Assembly: GCF_900187455.1 (NCBI RefSeq)
Contig: NZ_FYDX01000005.1
Location: 248,001 to 312,000, forward strand
Direction: 5' to 3'
From: Pseudomonas sp. Irchel 3E13
GTDB lineage: Bacteria; Pseudomonadota; Gammaproteobacteria; Pseudomonadales; Pseudomonadaceae
DNA length: 64,000 bases
Below are positions 7,204-16,319 of this stretch, in pieces. Position numbers and translations under genes: made by a program. The first letter of the stretch is position 1, and every line of letters starts with the position of its first letter. The notes beneath the pieces are model-generated. The model had not been told where the DNA came from. It saw only the letters and a list, made by a program, of their open reading frames with translations, and did no database searches.

Positions 7204-9651
7204 TCAGCGCACCTTGCCTTCGACAGGCAACAATTCCTCCTTGGTGAAGGCATCGACGTCGATGACGCGTCTGCGTGCGGTTTCGGCGGCGTGCAACTGA
7301 CTGGCTTGTTCGGCATCAATGACGCCCGCTCGCACGGCCGCGTCGATCAACGGTTCGCCGGCCTCCACGGTCAGTTCGCCATTTTTCAGGGCGTGGCGTA
7401 ACTGTTTGTGCAATGCGGCGCTGTCGGCAAGCAGTTGGCTGGCGTGCTGCAGGGCACCGACCGGATCCTGCGCATCGGTCGGGCGATAACAGCCGGCGAG
7501 CAAGGCTTCCAGGGCCGGATCGCCGGCGGCGCGGCCGATCAGTGCGGCGATTTCCGCGTCCAGTTCATCGCTGGGGCCGGTATGGCGCCGGCCGAAGGGG
7601 AACACGATCAGCCGCAAGGCGCCGCCGAGCAGGCGACTCGGGAAGTTATCAAGCAGGCGGTCCAGAGCTTTCTCCGCCTGGCCGAGGCTTTCTTCCATGG
7701 CCCAGCGCAGCAGCGGTTGCAGGTGTTCCGGTGAATTCAGGTCGTGATAACGCTTGAGCGCCGCCGAACTCAGGTACAGATGACTGAGGACATCGCCCAG
7801 TCGTGCGGACAACCGTTCACGCCGCTTCAGCTCGCCGCCCAGCAGCATCATGCACAGATCCGCCAGCAGGGCGAAGGCCGCGGCCTGGCGATTGAGTGCG
7901 CGGAAATAGCCCTGGCTCAGAGCGTCACCCGGCGCTTTTTCAAAATGCCCCAGCCCAAGCCCGAGCACCAGCGTGCTGGCAGCATTGCCCACGGCGAAAC
8001 CGATATGCCGCAGCAGCAAGGTGTCGAATTCCTTGAGCGCCTGCTCATGGTCTTCCCGTCCCGCCAGCGCCATTTCCTTGAGAACGAACGGATGGCAGCG
8101 AATTGCACCCTGGCCGAAGATCATCAGGTTGCGCGAGAGAATGTTCGCGCCTTCGACCGTGATGAAGATCGGCGCGCCTTGCCAACTGCGCCCCAGGTAA
8201 TTGTTCGGGCCCATGATGATGCCCTTGCCGCCATGGATATCCATGGCGTGCTGGATGCATTCGCGACCGCGCTCGGTCAGGTGGTACTTGAGGATCGCCG
8301 AGAGTACCGACGGTTTCTCGCCAAGGTCCACGGCCTTGGCGGTCAGAATTCGCGCGCTGTCCATCAGCCAGGCATTGCCGCCGATACGTGCGAGGGATTC
8401 CTGGATGCCTTCGAAGGCTGCCAGCGGCACGTTGAACTGTTCACGAATCTGCGCGTATTGGCCGCTGACCAGGCTGGTGAATTTGGCTGCACCGGTGCCT
8501 ACCGCCGGCAGGGAAATCGAGCGTCCCACCGACAGGCAGTTCATCAGCATCATCCAGCCTTTGCCGAGCATGTCCTGGCCGCCAATCAGGAAGTCCAGCG
8601 GCACGAACACGTCCTTGCCGGCGTTGGGGCCGTTCATGAATGCCGCGCCCAGCGGGTGGTGACGCTTGCCGATGTCGACACCGGGCGTGTCGGTCGGAAT
8701 CAGCGCCAGGCTGATTCCCAGCTCTTCCTTGTCACTCAACAGATGGTCAGGGTCATAAGCCTTGAAGGCGAGGCCCAGCAGAGTTGCGACCGGTCCGAGG
8801 GTGATGTAGCGCTTTTCCCAGTTCAGGCGCAGACCCAGGACTTCCTGCCCTTGCCACTGTCCTTTGCAAATGATGCCGGTGTCGGGCATGGCACCGGCAT
8901 CGGACCCGGCGAGGGGACCCGTGAGGGCGAAGCAGGGGATTTCCTCGCCACGGGCGAGGCGGGGCAGGTAGTGGTTACGTTGCTCATCGGTGCCGTAGTG
9001 CAGCAGCAATTCTGCGGGGCCGAGGGAGTTGGGCACCATCACGGTGGAGGCGAGGTCGCCGCTGCGGGTGGCCAGTTTCATTGCTACCTGCGAGTGGGCG
9101 TAGGCGGAAAAGCCCTTCCCACCGTACTCCTTGGGAATGATCAGGGCGAAGAAGCCATGTGCCTTGATATGCGCCCAGGCTTCAGCGGGCAGGTCCATGT
9201 CCTGGCCGATCTGCCAGTCGCTGACCATGGCGCAGAGTTCTTCGGTGGGGCCGTCGATGAATGCCTGTTCCTCGGCGCTCAGTTCGGCCTTTGGATAACT
9301 CAGCAGCGTGTTCCAGTCCGGGCGACCGCTGAACAGTTCGCCGTCCCACCACACGGTGCCGGCGTCGATCGCTTCGCGCTCGGTGGTCGACATGGGCGGC
9401 AGGGTGCGCTGGAACCAGTTGAACATCGGCGCGGTAAACAGCTTGCGGCGCAGGTCCGGGAGCAGCAGAGGCGCGGCGATAGCGGCCACCACCAGCAGGA
9501 GCAGGACGGTCAGCCAGCCAGGCGCCCGCGAAAAGATACCCATCGCCAGCACGTAGGCCGCGATGAGCGCCAGGGCCGGCAACGCCGGTGTCCGTCGGTG
9601 CGCCAGCCAGGCCGAGCCCAGCACGAGCACCACTAACCACAACAGCAACAT
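7204..9651 (-). CDS. fadE: Acyl-CoA dehydrogenase FadE
   Basis: The 815-residue length matches E. coli FadE (814). It catalyses the FAD-dependent first step of fatty acid beta-oxidation, acyl-CoA to trans-2-enoyl-CoA. The N-terminus has hydrophobic segments (about 1-18 and 27-68) anchoring it to the inner membrane. The acyl-CoA dehydrogenase core runs from about 125 to 560 (PKEYGGKGF, FALTGPLAGSDAG, HGGKGI), followed by the FadE-type C-terminal DUF1974 region. AGGAGGAAAG precedes the ATG. It forms its own transcription unit. Confidence 0.93.
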   Translation of the reverse strand: MLLLWLVVLVLGSAWLAHRRTPALPALALIAAYVLAMGIFSRAPGWLTVLLLLVVAAIAAPLLLPDLRRKLFTAPMFNWFQRTLPPMSTTEREAIDAGTVWWDGELFSGRPDWNTLLSYPKAELSAEEQAFIDGPTEELCAMVSDWQIGQDMDLPAEAWAHIKAHGFFALIIPKEYGGKGFSAYAHSQVAMKLATRSGDLASTVMVPNSLGPAELLLHYGTDEQRNHYLPRLARGEEIPCFALTGPLAGSDAGAMPDTGIICKGQWQGQEVLGLRLNWEKRYITLGPVATLLGLAFKAYDPDHLLSDKEELGISLALIPTDTPGVDIGKRHHPLGAAFMNGPNAGKDVFVPLDFLIGGQDMLGKGWMMLMNCLSVGRSISLPAVGTGAAKFTSLVSGQYAQIREQFNVPLAAFEGIQESLARIGGNAWLMDSARILTAKAVDLGEKPSVLSAILKYHLTERGRECIQHAMDIHGGKGIIMGPNNYLGRSWQGAPIFITVEGANILSRNLMIFGQGAIRCHPFVLKEMALAGREDHEQALKEFDTLLLRHIGFAVGNAASTLVLGLGLGHFEKAPGDALSQGYFRALNRQAAAFALLADLCMMLLGGELKRRERLSARLGDVLSHLYLSSAALKRYHDLNSPEHLQPLLRWAMEESLGQAEKALDRLLDNFPSRLLGGALRLIVFPFGRRHTGPSDELDAEIAALIGRAAGDPALEALLAGCYRPTDAQDPVGALQHASQLLADSAALHKQLRHALKNGELTVEAGEPLIDAAVRAGVIDAEQASQLHAAETARRRVIDVDAFTKEELLPVEGKVR

Positions 9652-9778
9652 AGTCTTTCCTCCTGGAAACCTTGCACGTGTCAGTACGTCCCACAGAGCG
9701 TAGCCGGCCTCTGCCGAACGGCATTGTCTGAACAGTGACAGGTTGTTGGCGGTGGAGTTCGCCGGGACTGCTCGGCGA

Positions 9779-9806
9779 TTGCCTGGGCGTCACGCTGGAG
9801 TAGACT
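9779..9806 (+). promoter_or_regulatory. Probable sigma-70 promoter of the GST gene
   Basis: TTGCCT (9779-9784), a 16-bp spacer and TAGACT (9801-9806) place the predicted start about 25 nt before the ATG, with AGGA in between. Confidence 0.6.
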
Positions 9807-9837
9807 GGGCGTCCCTTGCAGATATCAGGATGTCGTC

Positions 9838-10461
9838 ATGCTCAAGATCTGGGGCCGGAAGAATTCCAGCAACGTCAGGAAAGTATTGTGGTGCGCACAG
9901 GAACTGGGGCTGGATTTCCAGTCTGTGGACGCCGGTGGTGCGTTCGGGCAGGTCAATGAACCGCACTATCGCGCACTCAACCCCAATGGTCTGGTGCCGA
10001 TGATCGAAGATGATGGCCTGGTGCTCTGGGAGTCCAATGCCATCGTGCGGTATCTGGGTGCGAAACATGCACCGGGCACCGCCTGGTATCCGGAGGATCC
10101 GGTCGAGCGCGCCAAGGCCGACAAGTGGATGGACTGGACCACGTCGTCGCTGGCGACGCCATTTCGCCCATTGTTCTGGGGCATCCTGCGTACGCCGGAA
10201 GACCAGCGTGACTGGGTGGCGATCAATGCCGCGCACAAGACCTGCGCGCAACTGCTGTCGATTGCCGACGAGACATTGGCGTCGCAACCCTTCCTTTCCG
10301 GCCAAGAGCCGGGCATGGGGGATATCCCCCTGGGCTGCTTCGCCTACGCCTGGTTCGAGATGCCCATCGAGCGGCCGGAGATGCGTCACCTGCGCGCCTG
10401 GTACGAGCGCCTGCGCGAGCGTCCGGCCTACCAGGCGGCGGTCATGACCGCGCTGACCTGA
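9838..10461 (+). CDS. Glutathione S-transferase
   Basis: This 207-residue cytosolic GST has an N-terminal thioredoxin-like domain (1-80: RKNSSNVRKVLW, NPNGLVPMIEDD, ESNAIVRYL). The C-terminal all-helical domain carries GMGDIPLGCFAY, the N-capping-box region. The RKNSSN start resembles theta/Ure2p-like bacterial GSTs that use Ser/Asn near residue 9-11. It conjugates or reduces electrophiles with glutathione; the substrate is unknown. It is monocistronic, divergent from fadE. Confidence 0.9.
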   Translation: MLKIWGRKNSSNVRKVLWCAQELGLDFQSVDAGGAFGQVNEPHYRALNPNGLVPMIEDDGLVLWESNAIVRYLGAKHAPGTAWYPEDPVERAKADKWMDWTTSSLATPFRPLFWGILRTPEDQRDWVAINAAHKTCAQLLSIADETLASQPFLSGQEPGMGDIPLGCFAYAWFEMPIERPEMRHLRAWYERLRERPAYQAAVMTALT

Positions 10462-10606
10462 AAGCTTCGCTCAATGCGATAGTTATTATCGATAGGCTTG
10501 ACTGTACTTGTGTGGCCGGGGCTTGCACCATGGCCCGCATTAATGCGACGGGTGCGCCCGTTCGCCGCCTGACTCACGAACAATTCCAACGGTGCAAAAA
10601 ACCGCT

Positions 10607-11539
10607 ATGAGTTCTGCTCTGTCCATTCGGCAGCTAACCAAGACCTACGGCAACGGCTTCCAGGCCCTCAAGGGCATTGATCTGGACGTCGCCGAAGGTG
10701 ACTTCTTCGCGTTGCTCGGCCCCAACGGCGCCGGCAAATCCACAACCATCGGCATTCTCTCGACCCTGGTGAACAAGACCAGCGGCAGCGTCAGTGTCTT
10801 CGGTCACGACCTGGACCGCCAGCCCGCCGCGCTCAAGCGCAGCATCGGCGTGGTGCCCCAGGAGTTCAACTTCAACCAGTTCGAAAAGACCTTCGACATC
10901 GTCGTCACCCAGGCCGGCTACTACGGTATTCCGCCGAAGGTGGCCAACGAGCGCGCCGAGCAATATCTGACGCAACTGGGGCTGTGGGACAAGCGCGATG
11001 TGCCGTCGCGCTCGCTGTCGGGTGGCATGAAGCGCCGGTTGATGATCGCCCGCGCGCTGATCCATCAGCCTCGTCTGCTGATCCTCGACGAGCCGACTGC
11101 GGGTGTGGATATCGAGCTGCGCCGTTCGATGTGGGGCTTCCTCACCGAACTGAACCAGCAGGGCATCACCATCATCCTGACCACGCACTACCTGGAAGAG
11201 GCTGAACAGTTGTGTCGCAACATCGGCATCATCGATCACGGCACCATTGTCGAAAACACCAGCATGCGCCAGCTGCTGGGCAAGCTGCATGTCGAAACCT
11301 TCGTGCTCGACCTGAAGCATGACCTGGCGCAGACGCCACAATTGGCCGGTTATCCCTGCCGCCTGATCAATCCGCACACCCTGGAAGTCCAGGTCGACAA
11401 GGAAGTGGGCATCACCGCGCTGTTCGGCCAACTGGCCTTGCAGAACATCGAAGTGATCAGCCTGCGCAACAAGACCAATCGTCTCGAGGAGTTGTTCGTG
11501 TCCCTGGTTGAAAAGAATCTCTCCAAGGTGGCGATATGA
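10607..11539 (+). CDS. yadG: ABC-2 exporter ATP-binding protein (YadG type)
   Basis: The 310-residue ATPase carries Walker A GPNGAGKST, a Q-loop (VPQEFNF), the signature SLSGGMKRRL, Walker B LLILDEPTAG and the H-loop histidine in LTTHYLEEAE. It energises the membrane partner encoded immediately downstream (ATGA overlap). I chose the ATG at 10607; an in-frame GTG at 10592 would add five residues and has no better ribosome-binding site. The E. coli YadGH family is an ABC-2 exporter whose substrate is not firmly known. Confidence 0.92.
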   Translation: MSSALSIRQLTKTYGNGFQALKGIDLDVAEGDFFALLGPNGAGKSTTIGILSTLVNKTSGSVSVFGHDLDRQPAALKRSIGVVPQEFNFNQFEKTFDIVVTQAGYYGIPPKVANERAEQYLTQLGLWDKRDVPSRSLSGGMKRRLMIARALIHQPRLLILDEPTAGVDIELRRSMWGFLTELNQQGITIILTTHYLEEAEQLCRNIGIIDHGTIVENTSMRQLLGKLHVETFVLDLKHDLAQTPQLAGYPCRLINPHTLEVQVDKEVGITALFGQLALQNIEVISLRNKTNRLEELFVSLVEKNLSKVAI

Positions 11540-12315
11540 GCTCGGAACTGCGCGCCAATCTGGTCGCCCTCAACACCATCGTTTACCGCGAAGTACGTCG
11601 GTTCACCCGGATCTGGCCGCAGACCCTGCTGCCGCCGGCGATCACCATGGTTCTGTACTTCGTCATCTTCGGTAACCTTATCGGCCGGCAGATCGGTGAC
11701 ATGGGTGGCTTCACCTACATGGAGTACATCGTGCCGGGGCTGATCATGATGTCGGTGATCACCAACTCCTACGGCAACGTGGTGTCGAGCTTCTTCGGCA
11801 GCAAGTTCCAGCGCTCCATCGAAGAGCTGATGGTTTCGCCGGTCTCTCCGCACACCATTCTGATCGGCTACACCCTTGGCGGCGTGCTGCGCGGGCTGGC
11901 GGTGGGGGTGATCGTGACCTTGCTGTCGCTGTTCTTCACCCATCTGCAGGTGCATCACCTGGGGGTGACGGTGCTGGTGGTGTTGTTGACCGCGACGATC
12001 TTCTCGCTGCTGGGCTTCATCAACGCGGTCTTTGCGCGCAACTTCGACGATATCTCGATTATTCCGACATTCGTCCTGACGCCCCTGACCTACCTTGGCG
12101 GGGTGTTCTATTCGATCAACCTGCTGCCGCCGTTCTGGCAGACCGTGTCGATGGCCAACCCGGTGCTGCACATGGTCAACTCGTTCCGCTACGGCATTCT
12201 CGGCGTGTCCGATATCCGTATCGGCGTTGCCATCACCTTCATGCTGGTCGCCACCGCGGTGCTGTATTTCGGGTGTGTTCGCCTACTGATCAGCGGACGT
12301 GGAATGCGCAGCTGA
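11536..12315 (+). CDS. yadH: ABC-2 type exporter permease (YadH type)
   Basis: This 259-residue integral membrane protein has six predicted membrane spans (about 28-50, 63-80, 108-135, 142-168, 178-195, 228-250). The ABC2 signature occurs around SPVSPHTILIGYTLGGVLRG. It pairs with the overlapping upstream ATPase gene to form a homodimeric half-transporter pair. Its last 33 bp overlap the convergent DUF2062 gene. The exported substrate cannot be inferred from sequence. Confidence 0.9.
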   Translation: MSSELRANLVALNTIVYREVRRFTRIWPQTLLPPAITMVLYFVIFGNLIGRQIGDMGGFTYMEYIVPGLIMMSVITNSYGNVVSSFFGSKFQRSIEELMVSPVSPHTILIGYTLGGVLRGLAVGVIVTLLSLFFTHLQVHHLGVTVLVVLLTATIFSLLGFINAVFARNFDDISIIPTFVLTPLTYLGGVFYSINLLPPFWQTVSMANPVLHMVNSFRYGILGVSDIRIGVAITFMLVATAVLYFGCVRLLISGRGMRS

Positions 12316-12822
12316 TTTCGCCTTGCGCCGGCGCCACTGCCGGCCTACCCACCAGCGCCAGTAGAGCATGGTCAGGCAGTAGGCCAGGGCGCCGAGCAGC
12401 ACGCCGCACACTACCGAACCGAGAAGGAAGGGTTGCCACAATGTGGATAACTGGTCGGTGATCCATTCGAAGGTGATTTCTTCCGGCAGCGTGCGGGCCG
12501 GAATCTGCATCAACCAGGCGCCCATCTGATAGGTGCAATAGAACACCGGCGGCATGGTGATCGGATTGGTCAGCCAGACCAGGCTGACGGCGATCGGCAT
12601 GTTGCCGCGCACCAGGATCGACAGGCTGGCAGCCAGCAACATCTGCATCGGAATCGGAATGAAGGCGGCGAAAATACCAACTGCCATGGCCCGGGCCACC
12701 GAATGACGATTGAGGTGCCAGAGGTTGGCGTCATGCAGCAGCCGACCGAGGAATCGTAAGGACTTGTGTTCCCGGATGCTCGTCGGATCGGGCATGTAGC
12801 GTTTGAAAAGTCGACGCGGCAT
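12283..12822 (-). CDS. DUF2062 membrane protein
   Basis: This 179-residue protein has about three hydrophobic segments (roughly 45-65, 78-100, 132-155) and a basic C-terminus (WRWWVGRQWRRRKAK). The motifs GIFAAFIPIPMQM and WLTNPITMPPVFY are the hallmark of DUF2062, a family of small inner-membrane proteins without an assigned biochemical role. It is convergent with yadH (33-bp overlap) and divergent from comEC. Confidence 0.88.
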   Translation of the reverse strand: MPRRLFKRYMPDPTSIREHKSLRFLGRLLHDANLWHLNRHSVARAMAVGIFAAFIPIPMQMLLAASLSILVRGNMPIAVSLVWLTNPITMPPVFYCTYQMGAWLMQIPARTLPEEITFEWITDQLSTLWQPFLLGSVVCGVLLGALAYCLTMLYWRWWVGRQWRRRKAKSAAHSTSADQ

Positions 12823-12962
12823 GTGGGGTCTCGGCGGTCGGAAGTGGGCAAGTATGCACGTATTACAAGTAGTGACTATTCAGACTTTGTGACAATTAAT
12901 AAGTGAGCGTTGGTCCGTGTTGATCTAAGCCTGCGGAGGGGTTTTGTTCAATCGGAGTGCAA

Positions 12963-15188
12963 ATGACGCGCACAGGGATGTTGTCGCTCGCGCTCGGGCT
13001 GTTGTGCCTGAGATTCATGCCGGAGCTGCCGTCCGTCGGTTGGCTGGCCATCTTCGCGTTGCTGGGGCTGGTTTGCCTCTGGCGGCGCACCTTCCCGTTG
13101 GCGTTTTTCCTGCTTGGCCTGTGTTGGGCTTGTCTGTGCGCCCAGAGCGCGCTGAATGATCGTCTGTCGCGAGATCTGGATGGCCGCACGCTATGGCTCG
13201 AAGGGCAGGTGGTCGGGCTGCCGGAGCAGGGCGAGCGTGGTGTCCGTTTCGAGTTGGCCGAGGCGCAATCCCGCCGCGCCGAGCTACCGCATCTGCTGCG
13301 TTTGAGCTGGCCGGAGGGGCCGCCGGTCAGGAGTGGTGAGCGCTGGCGCCTGGCGGTGAGTCTCAAAAGCCCACACGGTTTGCTCAATCCTCATGCGACC
13401 GATCCGCAGGCGGTGTTGCTGGCCAGACGCATCGGCGCGCTGGGGACGGTCAAGGCCGGCGAGCGGCTGGGGCTTGCCAGTGCGGCGTGGCGTGATGGCA
13501 TTCGCCAGCGCCTGCTGGCGGTTGATGCCGATGGCCGCGAACGCGCACTGATTGCGTTGGTGCTCGGTGACGGCGCAGGGCTTGAGCGGGAGGACTGGAA
13601 GACCTTGCAGGCCACCGGCACGGTCCATCTGTTGGTGATTTCCGGGCAGCATATCGGCTTGCTCGCGGGGCTGGTCTACGCGCTGGTCAGTGGTTTGGCG
13701 CGACTGGGCTGGTGGCCGCGGCGCCTGCCGTGGTTGCCGTGGGCCTGCGGGCTGGCCTTCGCCGCTGCGCTCGGCTATGGCTTGCTGGCCGGTTTCCAGG
13801 TGCCCGTGCAGCGGGCCTGCATCATGCTCGCGGTGGTGCTGGCGTGGCGCTTGCGCTACCGGCACCTTGGCATCGCCTGGCCGTTGCTGATTGCCCTCAA
13901 TGGCGTGCTGTTGTTCGAACCCCTCGCCAGTTTGTTGCCCGGTTTCTGGTTGTCGTTCGCGGCGGTGGCGGTGCTGTTGCTGATTTTCAGCGGCCGCCTC
14001 GGTGCCTGGTCGGCGTGGCTGGCCTGGGGGCGGGCGCAGTGGTTTATCGCGATTGGATTGCTGCCGGTGTTGCTTGCGCTTGGGCTGCCGGTCAGCCTCA
14101 GCGCGCCGCTGGCCAATCTGTTCGCGGTGCCGTGGCTCAGTATCCTGGTGTTGCCGCTGGCACTGCTGGGTACGCTGTTTCTGCCGCTGCCAATCATTGG
14201 CGAAAGCCTGCTCTGGCTGGCCGGTGCACTGCTCAACATCCTGTTCGATCTGCTCGCTTGGCTGGCCGCCTGGCAACCGGCCTGGATCGCCCCGCAATTA
14301 CCGCTGTGGAGCTGGCTCCTGGTGGCTGTCGGGGCGTTTTTGTTGCTGCTGCCCAGCGGGCTGCCGATGCGTGTGCTTGGTTGGCCGTTGCTCTTGCTGG
14401 CCGGTTTCACTCCACGTGAGGGGATTCCCGAAGGGCAGGTGGAGGTCTGGCAACTGGATGTCGGACAGGGGCAAGCTTACGTCTTGCGCACCCGTCAGCA
14501 CGCAATGCTCTTTGATGCAGGCCCGACGCGGGCCGAGGTGGACCTTGGCGAATTGGTGGTGCTGCCGACCCTGCACAAGCTGGGAGTGAAGGACCTGGAC
14601 CTGATCGTGCTCAGTCACGCCCATGCTGACCACGCCGGTGGCGCGCTCGCGGTGCAGCGTGGCTTGCCGGTGCGCAGGGTGCTCGGTGGCGAACCGGACG
14701 AGATGGCCGAAGCGCTGCAGGCCGAACCGTGCAGCAGCGCAGAGCAATGGGAGTGGGATGGCGTGCGGTTTTCACTTTGGCAGTGGACGCAGGCCACTGA
14801 CAGCAACCAGCATTCCTGCACCCTTCGCGTTGAGGCCAGCGGTGAAAGTTTGCTGTTGGCCGGCGATATTGACCGTCATGCCGAGCAGGCGTGGCTGGAG
14901 GGATTTCAGGCCGGCCCGGTGGACTGGCTGCAGTCGCCACATCACGGCAGCAAGAGTTCTTCCAGCTCGCGCTTCCTCAGAACCCTGGCGCCTCGCGGCG
15001 TGCTGATCTCTCGCGGACGTCACAACGGTTTCGGTCATCCCGCGCCGCTGGTCATGGCTCGGTACGCGGCCTTGGGCATCGCTACCTACGACAGCGCGCT
15101 GCTGGGTGCGGTACGCCTGCGCCTGGGCAGTTTCGGCGCGCCCCATGGCCTGCGCGAGCAGCGCCGTTTCTGGCGCGAACCGACGTGA
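12963..15188 (+). CDS. comEC: DNA uptake channel ComEC/Rec2
   Basis: This 741-residue inner-membrane protein imports single-stranded DNA in natural transformation. It has an N-terminal DUF4131 region, the multi-span competence domain (about 200-470; GSARTG-like block GDGAGLEREDWKTLQATGT, HLLVISGQHIGLLAG) and a C-terminal metallo-beta-lactamase domain with the metal-binding HAHADHAGG (about 550). The ATG at 12963 follows GGAG by five bases; a GTG at 12957 would overlap that site. Presence of the gene does not show the strain is competent. Confidence 0.93.
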   Translation: MTRTGMLSLALGLLCLRFMPELPSVGWLAIFALLGLVCLWRRTFPLAFFLLGLCWACLCAQSALNDRLSRDLDGRTLWLEGQVVGLPEQGERGVRFELAEAQSRRAELPHLLRLSWPEGPPVRSGERWRLAVSLKSPHGLLNPHATDPQAVLLARRIGALGTVKAGERLGLASAAWRDGIRQRLLAVDADGRERALIALVLGDGAGLEREDWKTLQATGTVHLLVISGQHIGLLAGLVYALVSGLARLGWWPRRLPWLPWACGLAFAAALGYGLLAGFQVPVQRACIMLAVVLAWRLRYRHLGIAWPLLIALNGVLLFEPLASLLPGFWLSFAAVAVLLLIFSGRLGAWSAWLAWGRAQWFIAIGLLPVLLALGLPVSLSAPLANLFAVPWLSILVLPLALLGTLFLPLPIIGESLLWLAGALLNILFDLLAWLAAWQPAWIAPQLPLWSWLLVAVGAFLLLLPSGLPMRVLGWPLLLLAGFTPREGIPEGQVEVWQLDVGQGQAYVLRTRQHAMLFDAGPTRAEVDLGELVVLPTLHKLGVKDLDLIVLSHAHADHAGGALAVQRGLPVRRVLGGEPDEMAEALQAEPCSSAEQWEWDGVRFSLWQWTQATDSNQHSCTLRVEASGESLLLAGDIDRHAEQAWLEGFQAGPVDWLQSPHHGSKSSSSSRFLRTLAPRGVLISRGRHNGFGHPAPLVMARYAALGIATYDSALLGAVRLRLGSFGAPHGLREQRRFWREPT

Positions 15189-15252
15189 CAGTCTTCGGCA
15201 GCCACGGCCCCCTATGGTAGAGTGCAGAACTTTTTCCGAGGGGGTCCTTAAA

Positions 15253-15891
15253 GTGTGGGAATTGGTCAAGTCTGGTGGTTGGATGATGCTGCCGATCATT
15301 CTGAGTTCCATCGCTGCCATGGCTATCGTTGCCGAACGCCTGTGGACCCTGCGCGCCAGTCGCGTCACGCCGCCACACCTGCTGGGGCAGGTCTGGCGCT
15401 GGATCAAGGACAAGCAGCTCAACACTGAAAAGCTCAAGGCGCTGCGTGCCGATTCGCCGTTGGGCGAGATCCTCGCCGCAGGCCTGGCCAACTCCCGTCA
15501 TGGTCGCGAGATCATGAAAGAGTGCATTGAGGAGGCTGCTGCCCGGGTCATCCATGAGCTGGAGCGCTACATCAACGCCCTCGGCACCATCGCCGCGATG
15601 GCGCCGTTGCTGGGTCTGCTCGGCACCGTGCTGGGCATGATCGATATCTTCAGTTCGTTCATGGGCTCCGGCATGACCACCAATGCCGCAGTTCTCGCTG
15701 GCGGTATCTCCAAGGCACTGATCACCACGGCTGCGGGCCTGATGGTCGGTATTCCTGCGGTGTTCTTCCACCGTTTCCTGCAGCGCCGGATCGATGAACT
15801 GGTGGTCGGGATGGAGCAGGAAGCGATCAAGCTGGTCGAGGTGGTGCAGGGCGACCGTGACGTTGATCTGGCTGCCGGGAGCAAGGCGTGA
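15253..15891 (+). CDS. exbB: MotA/TolQ/ExbB proton channel protein
   Basis: The 212-residue protein has TM1 near 10-30 and two further spans near 113-140 and 158-182. The family block LGLLGTVLGMIDIF is followed by the GISKALITTAAGL segment. The start is GTG at 15253 behind GAGGGGG. With ExbD it would harvest proton-motive force. No tonB lies nearby and the operon continues into lpxK, as in P. aeruginosa PA2983-PA2981, so its partner may not be a classical TonB. Confidence 0.9.
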   Translation: MWELVKSGGWMMLPIILSSIAAMAIVAERLWTLRASRVTPPHLLGQVWRWIKDKQLNTEKLKALRADSPLGEILAAGLANSRHGREIMKECIEEAAARVIHELERYINALGTIAAMAPLLGLLGTVLGMIDIFSSFMGSGMTTNAAVLAGGISKALITTAAGLMVGIPAVFFHRFLQRRIDELVVGMEQEAIKLVEVVQGDRDVDLAAGSKA

Positions 15892-16319
15892 AATTTCGGC
15901 GCAAGCAACGCGAGAACGTTGATATCAACCTGGCTTCGTTGATCGATGTGGTCTTCATCCTGTTGCTGTTCTTCGTCGTGACTACCACCTTCACCCGCGA
16001 AACCCAGTTGCGCGTGGAGCTGCCAGAGGCCGCGAGCGGTGCGCCGGTGCCGGACTCCGAGCAGAAGCTGGTGGAAATCACCATCAGCGCCGAAGGCGTT
16101 TATTCGGTGAACAACCACCTGCTGCCCAAGAGCGACCTGGCAACCCTGACCGAAGCGCTGCAAAAAGAAGCGGGTGGTGACACCAAGTTGCCGCTGGCGA
16201 TCAGCGCCGATGGCAAGACACCGCACCAGGCCGTGGTGACTGCAATGGACGCGGCCGGCAAGCTCGGCTTCAGCCACCTGCGCATGACCACGGTCGAGGC
16301 TGCGCCGGGGACGCCCTGA
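15888..16319 (+). CDS. exbD: ExbD/TolR biopolymer transport protein
   Basis: The 143-residue protein has a short basic cytoplasmic N-terminus and one TM span at about 15-37. The conserved Asp in [16 protein letters not shown] is the proton-path residue. A periplasmic domain follows. It overlaps exbB by 4 bp (GTGA) and lpxK by 1 bp (TGATG). It works with the upstream ExbB as a proton-driven motor. Confidence 0.92.
   Translation: MKFRRKQRENVDINLASLIDVVFILLLFFVVTTTFTRETQLRVELPEAASGAPVPDSEQKLVEITISAEGVYSVNNHLLPKSDLATLTEALQKEAGGDTKLPLAISADGKTPHQAVVTAMDAAGKLGFSHLRMTTVEAAPGTP

Noticed and set aside
10513..10526. Sigma-54-like TGGCC...TTGC upstream of the ABC exporter
   Set aside because: The GG and GC doublets are separated by 9 rather than 10 bases, a spacing that normally abolishes sigma-54 promoter function.
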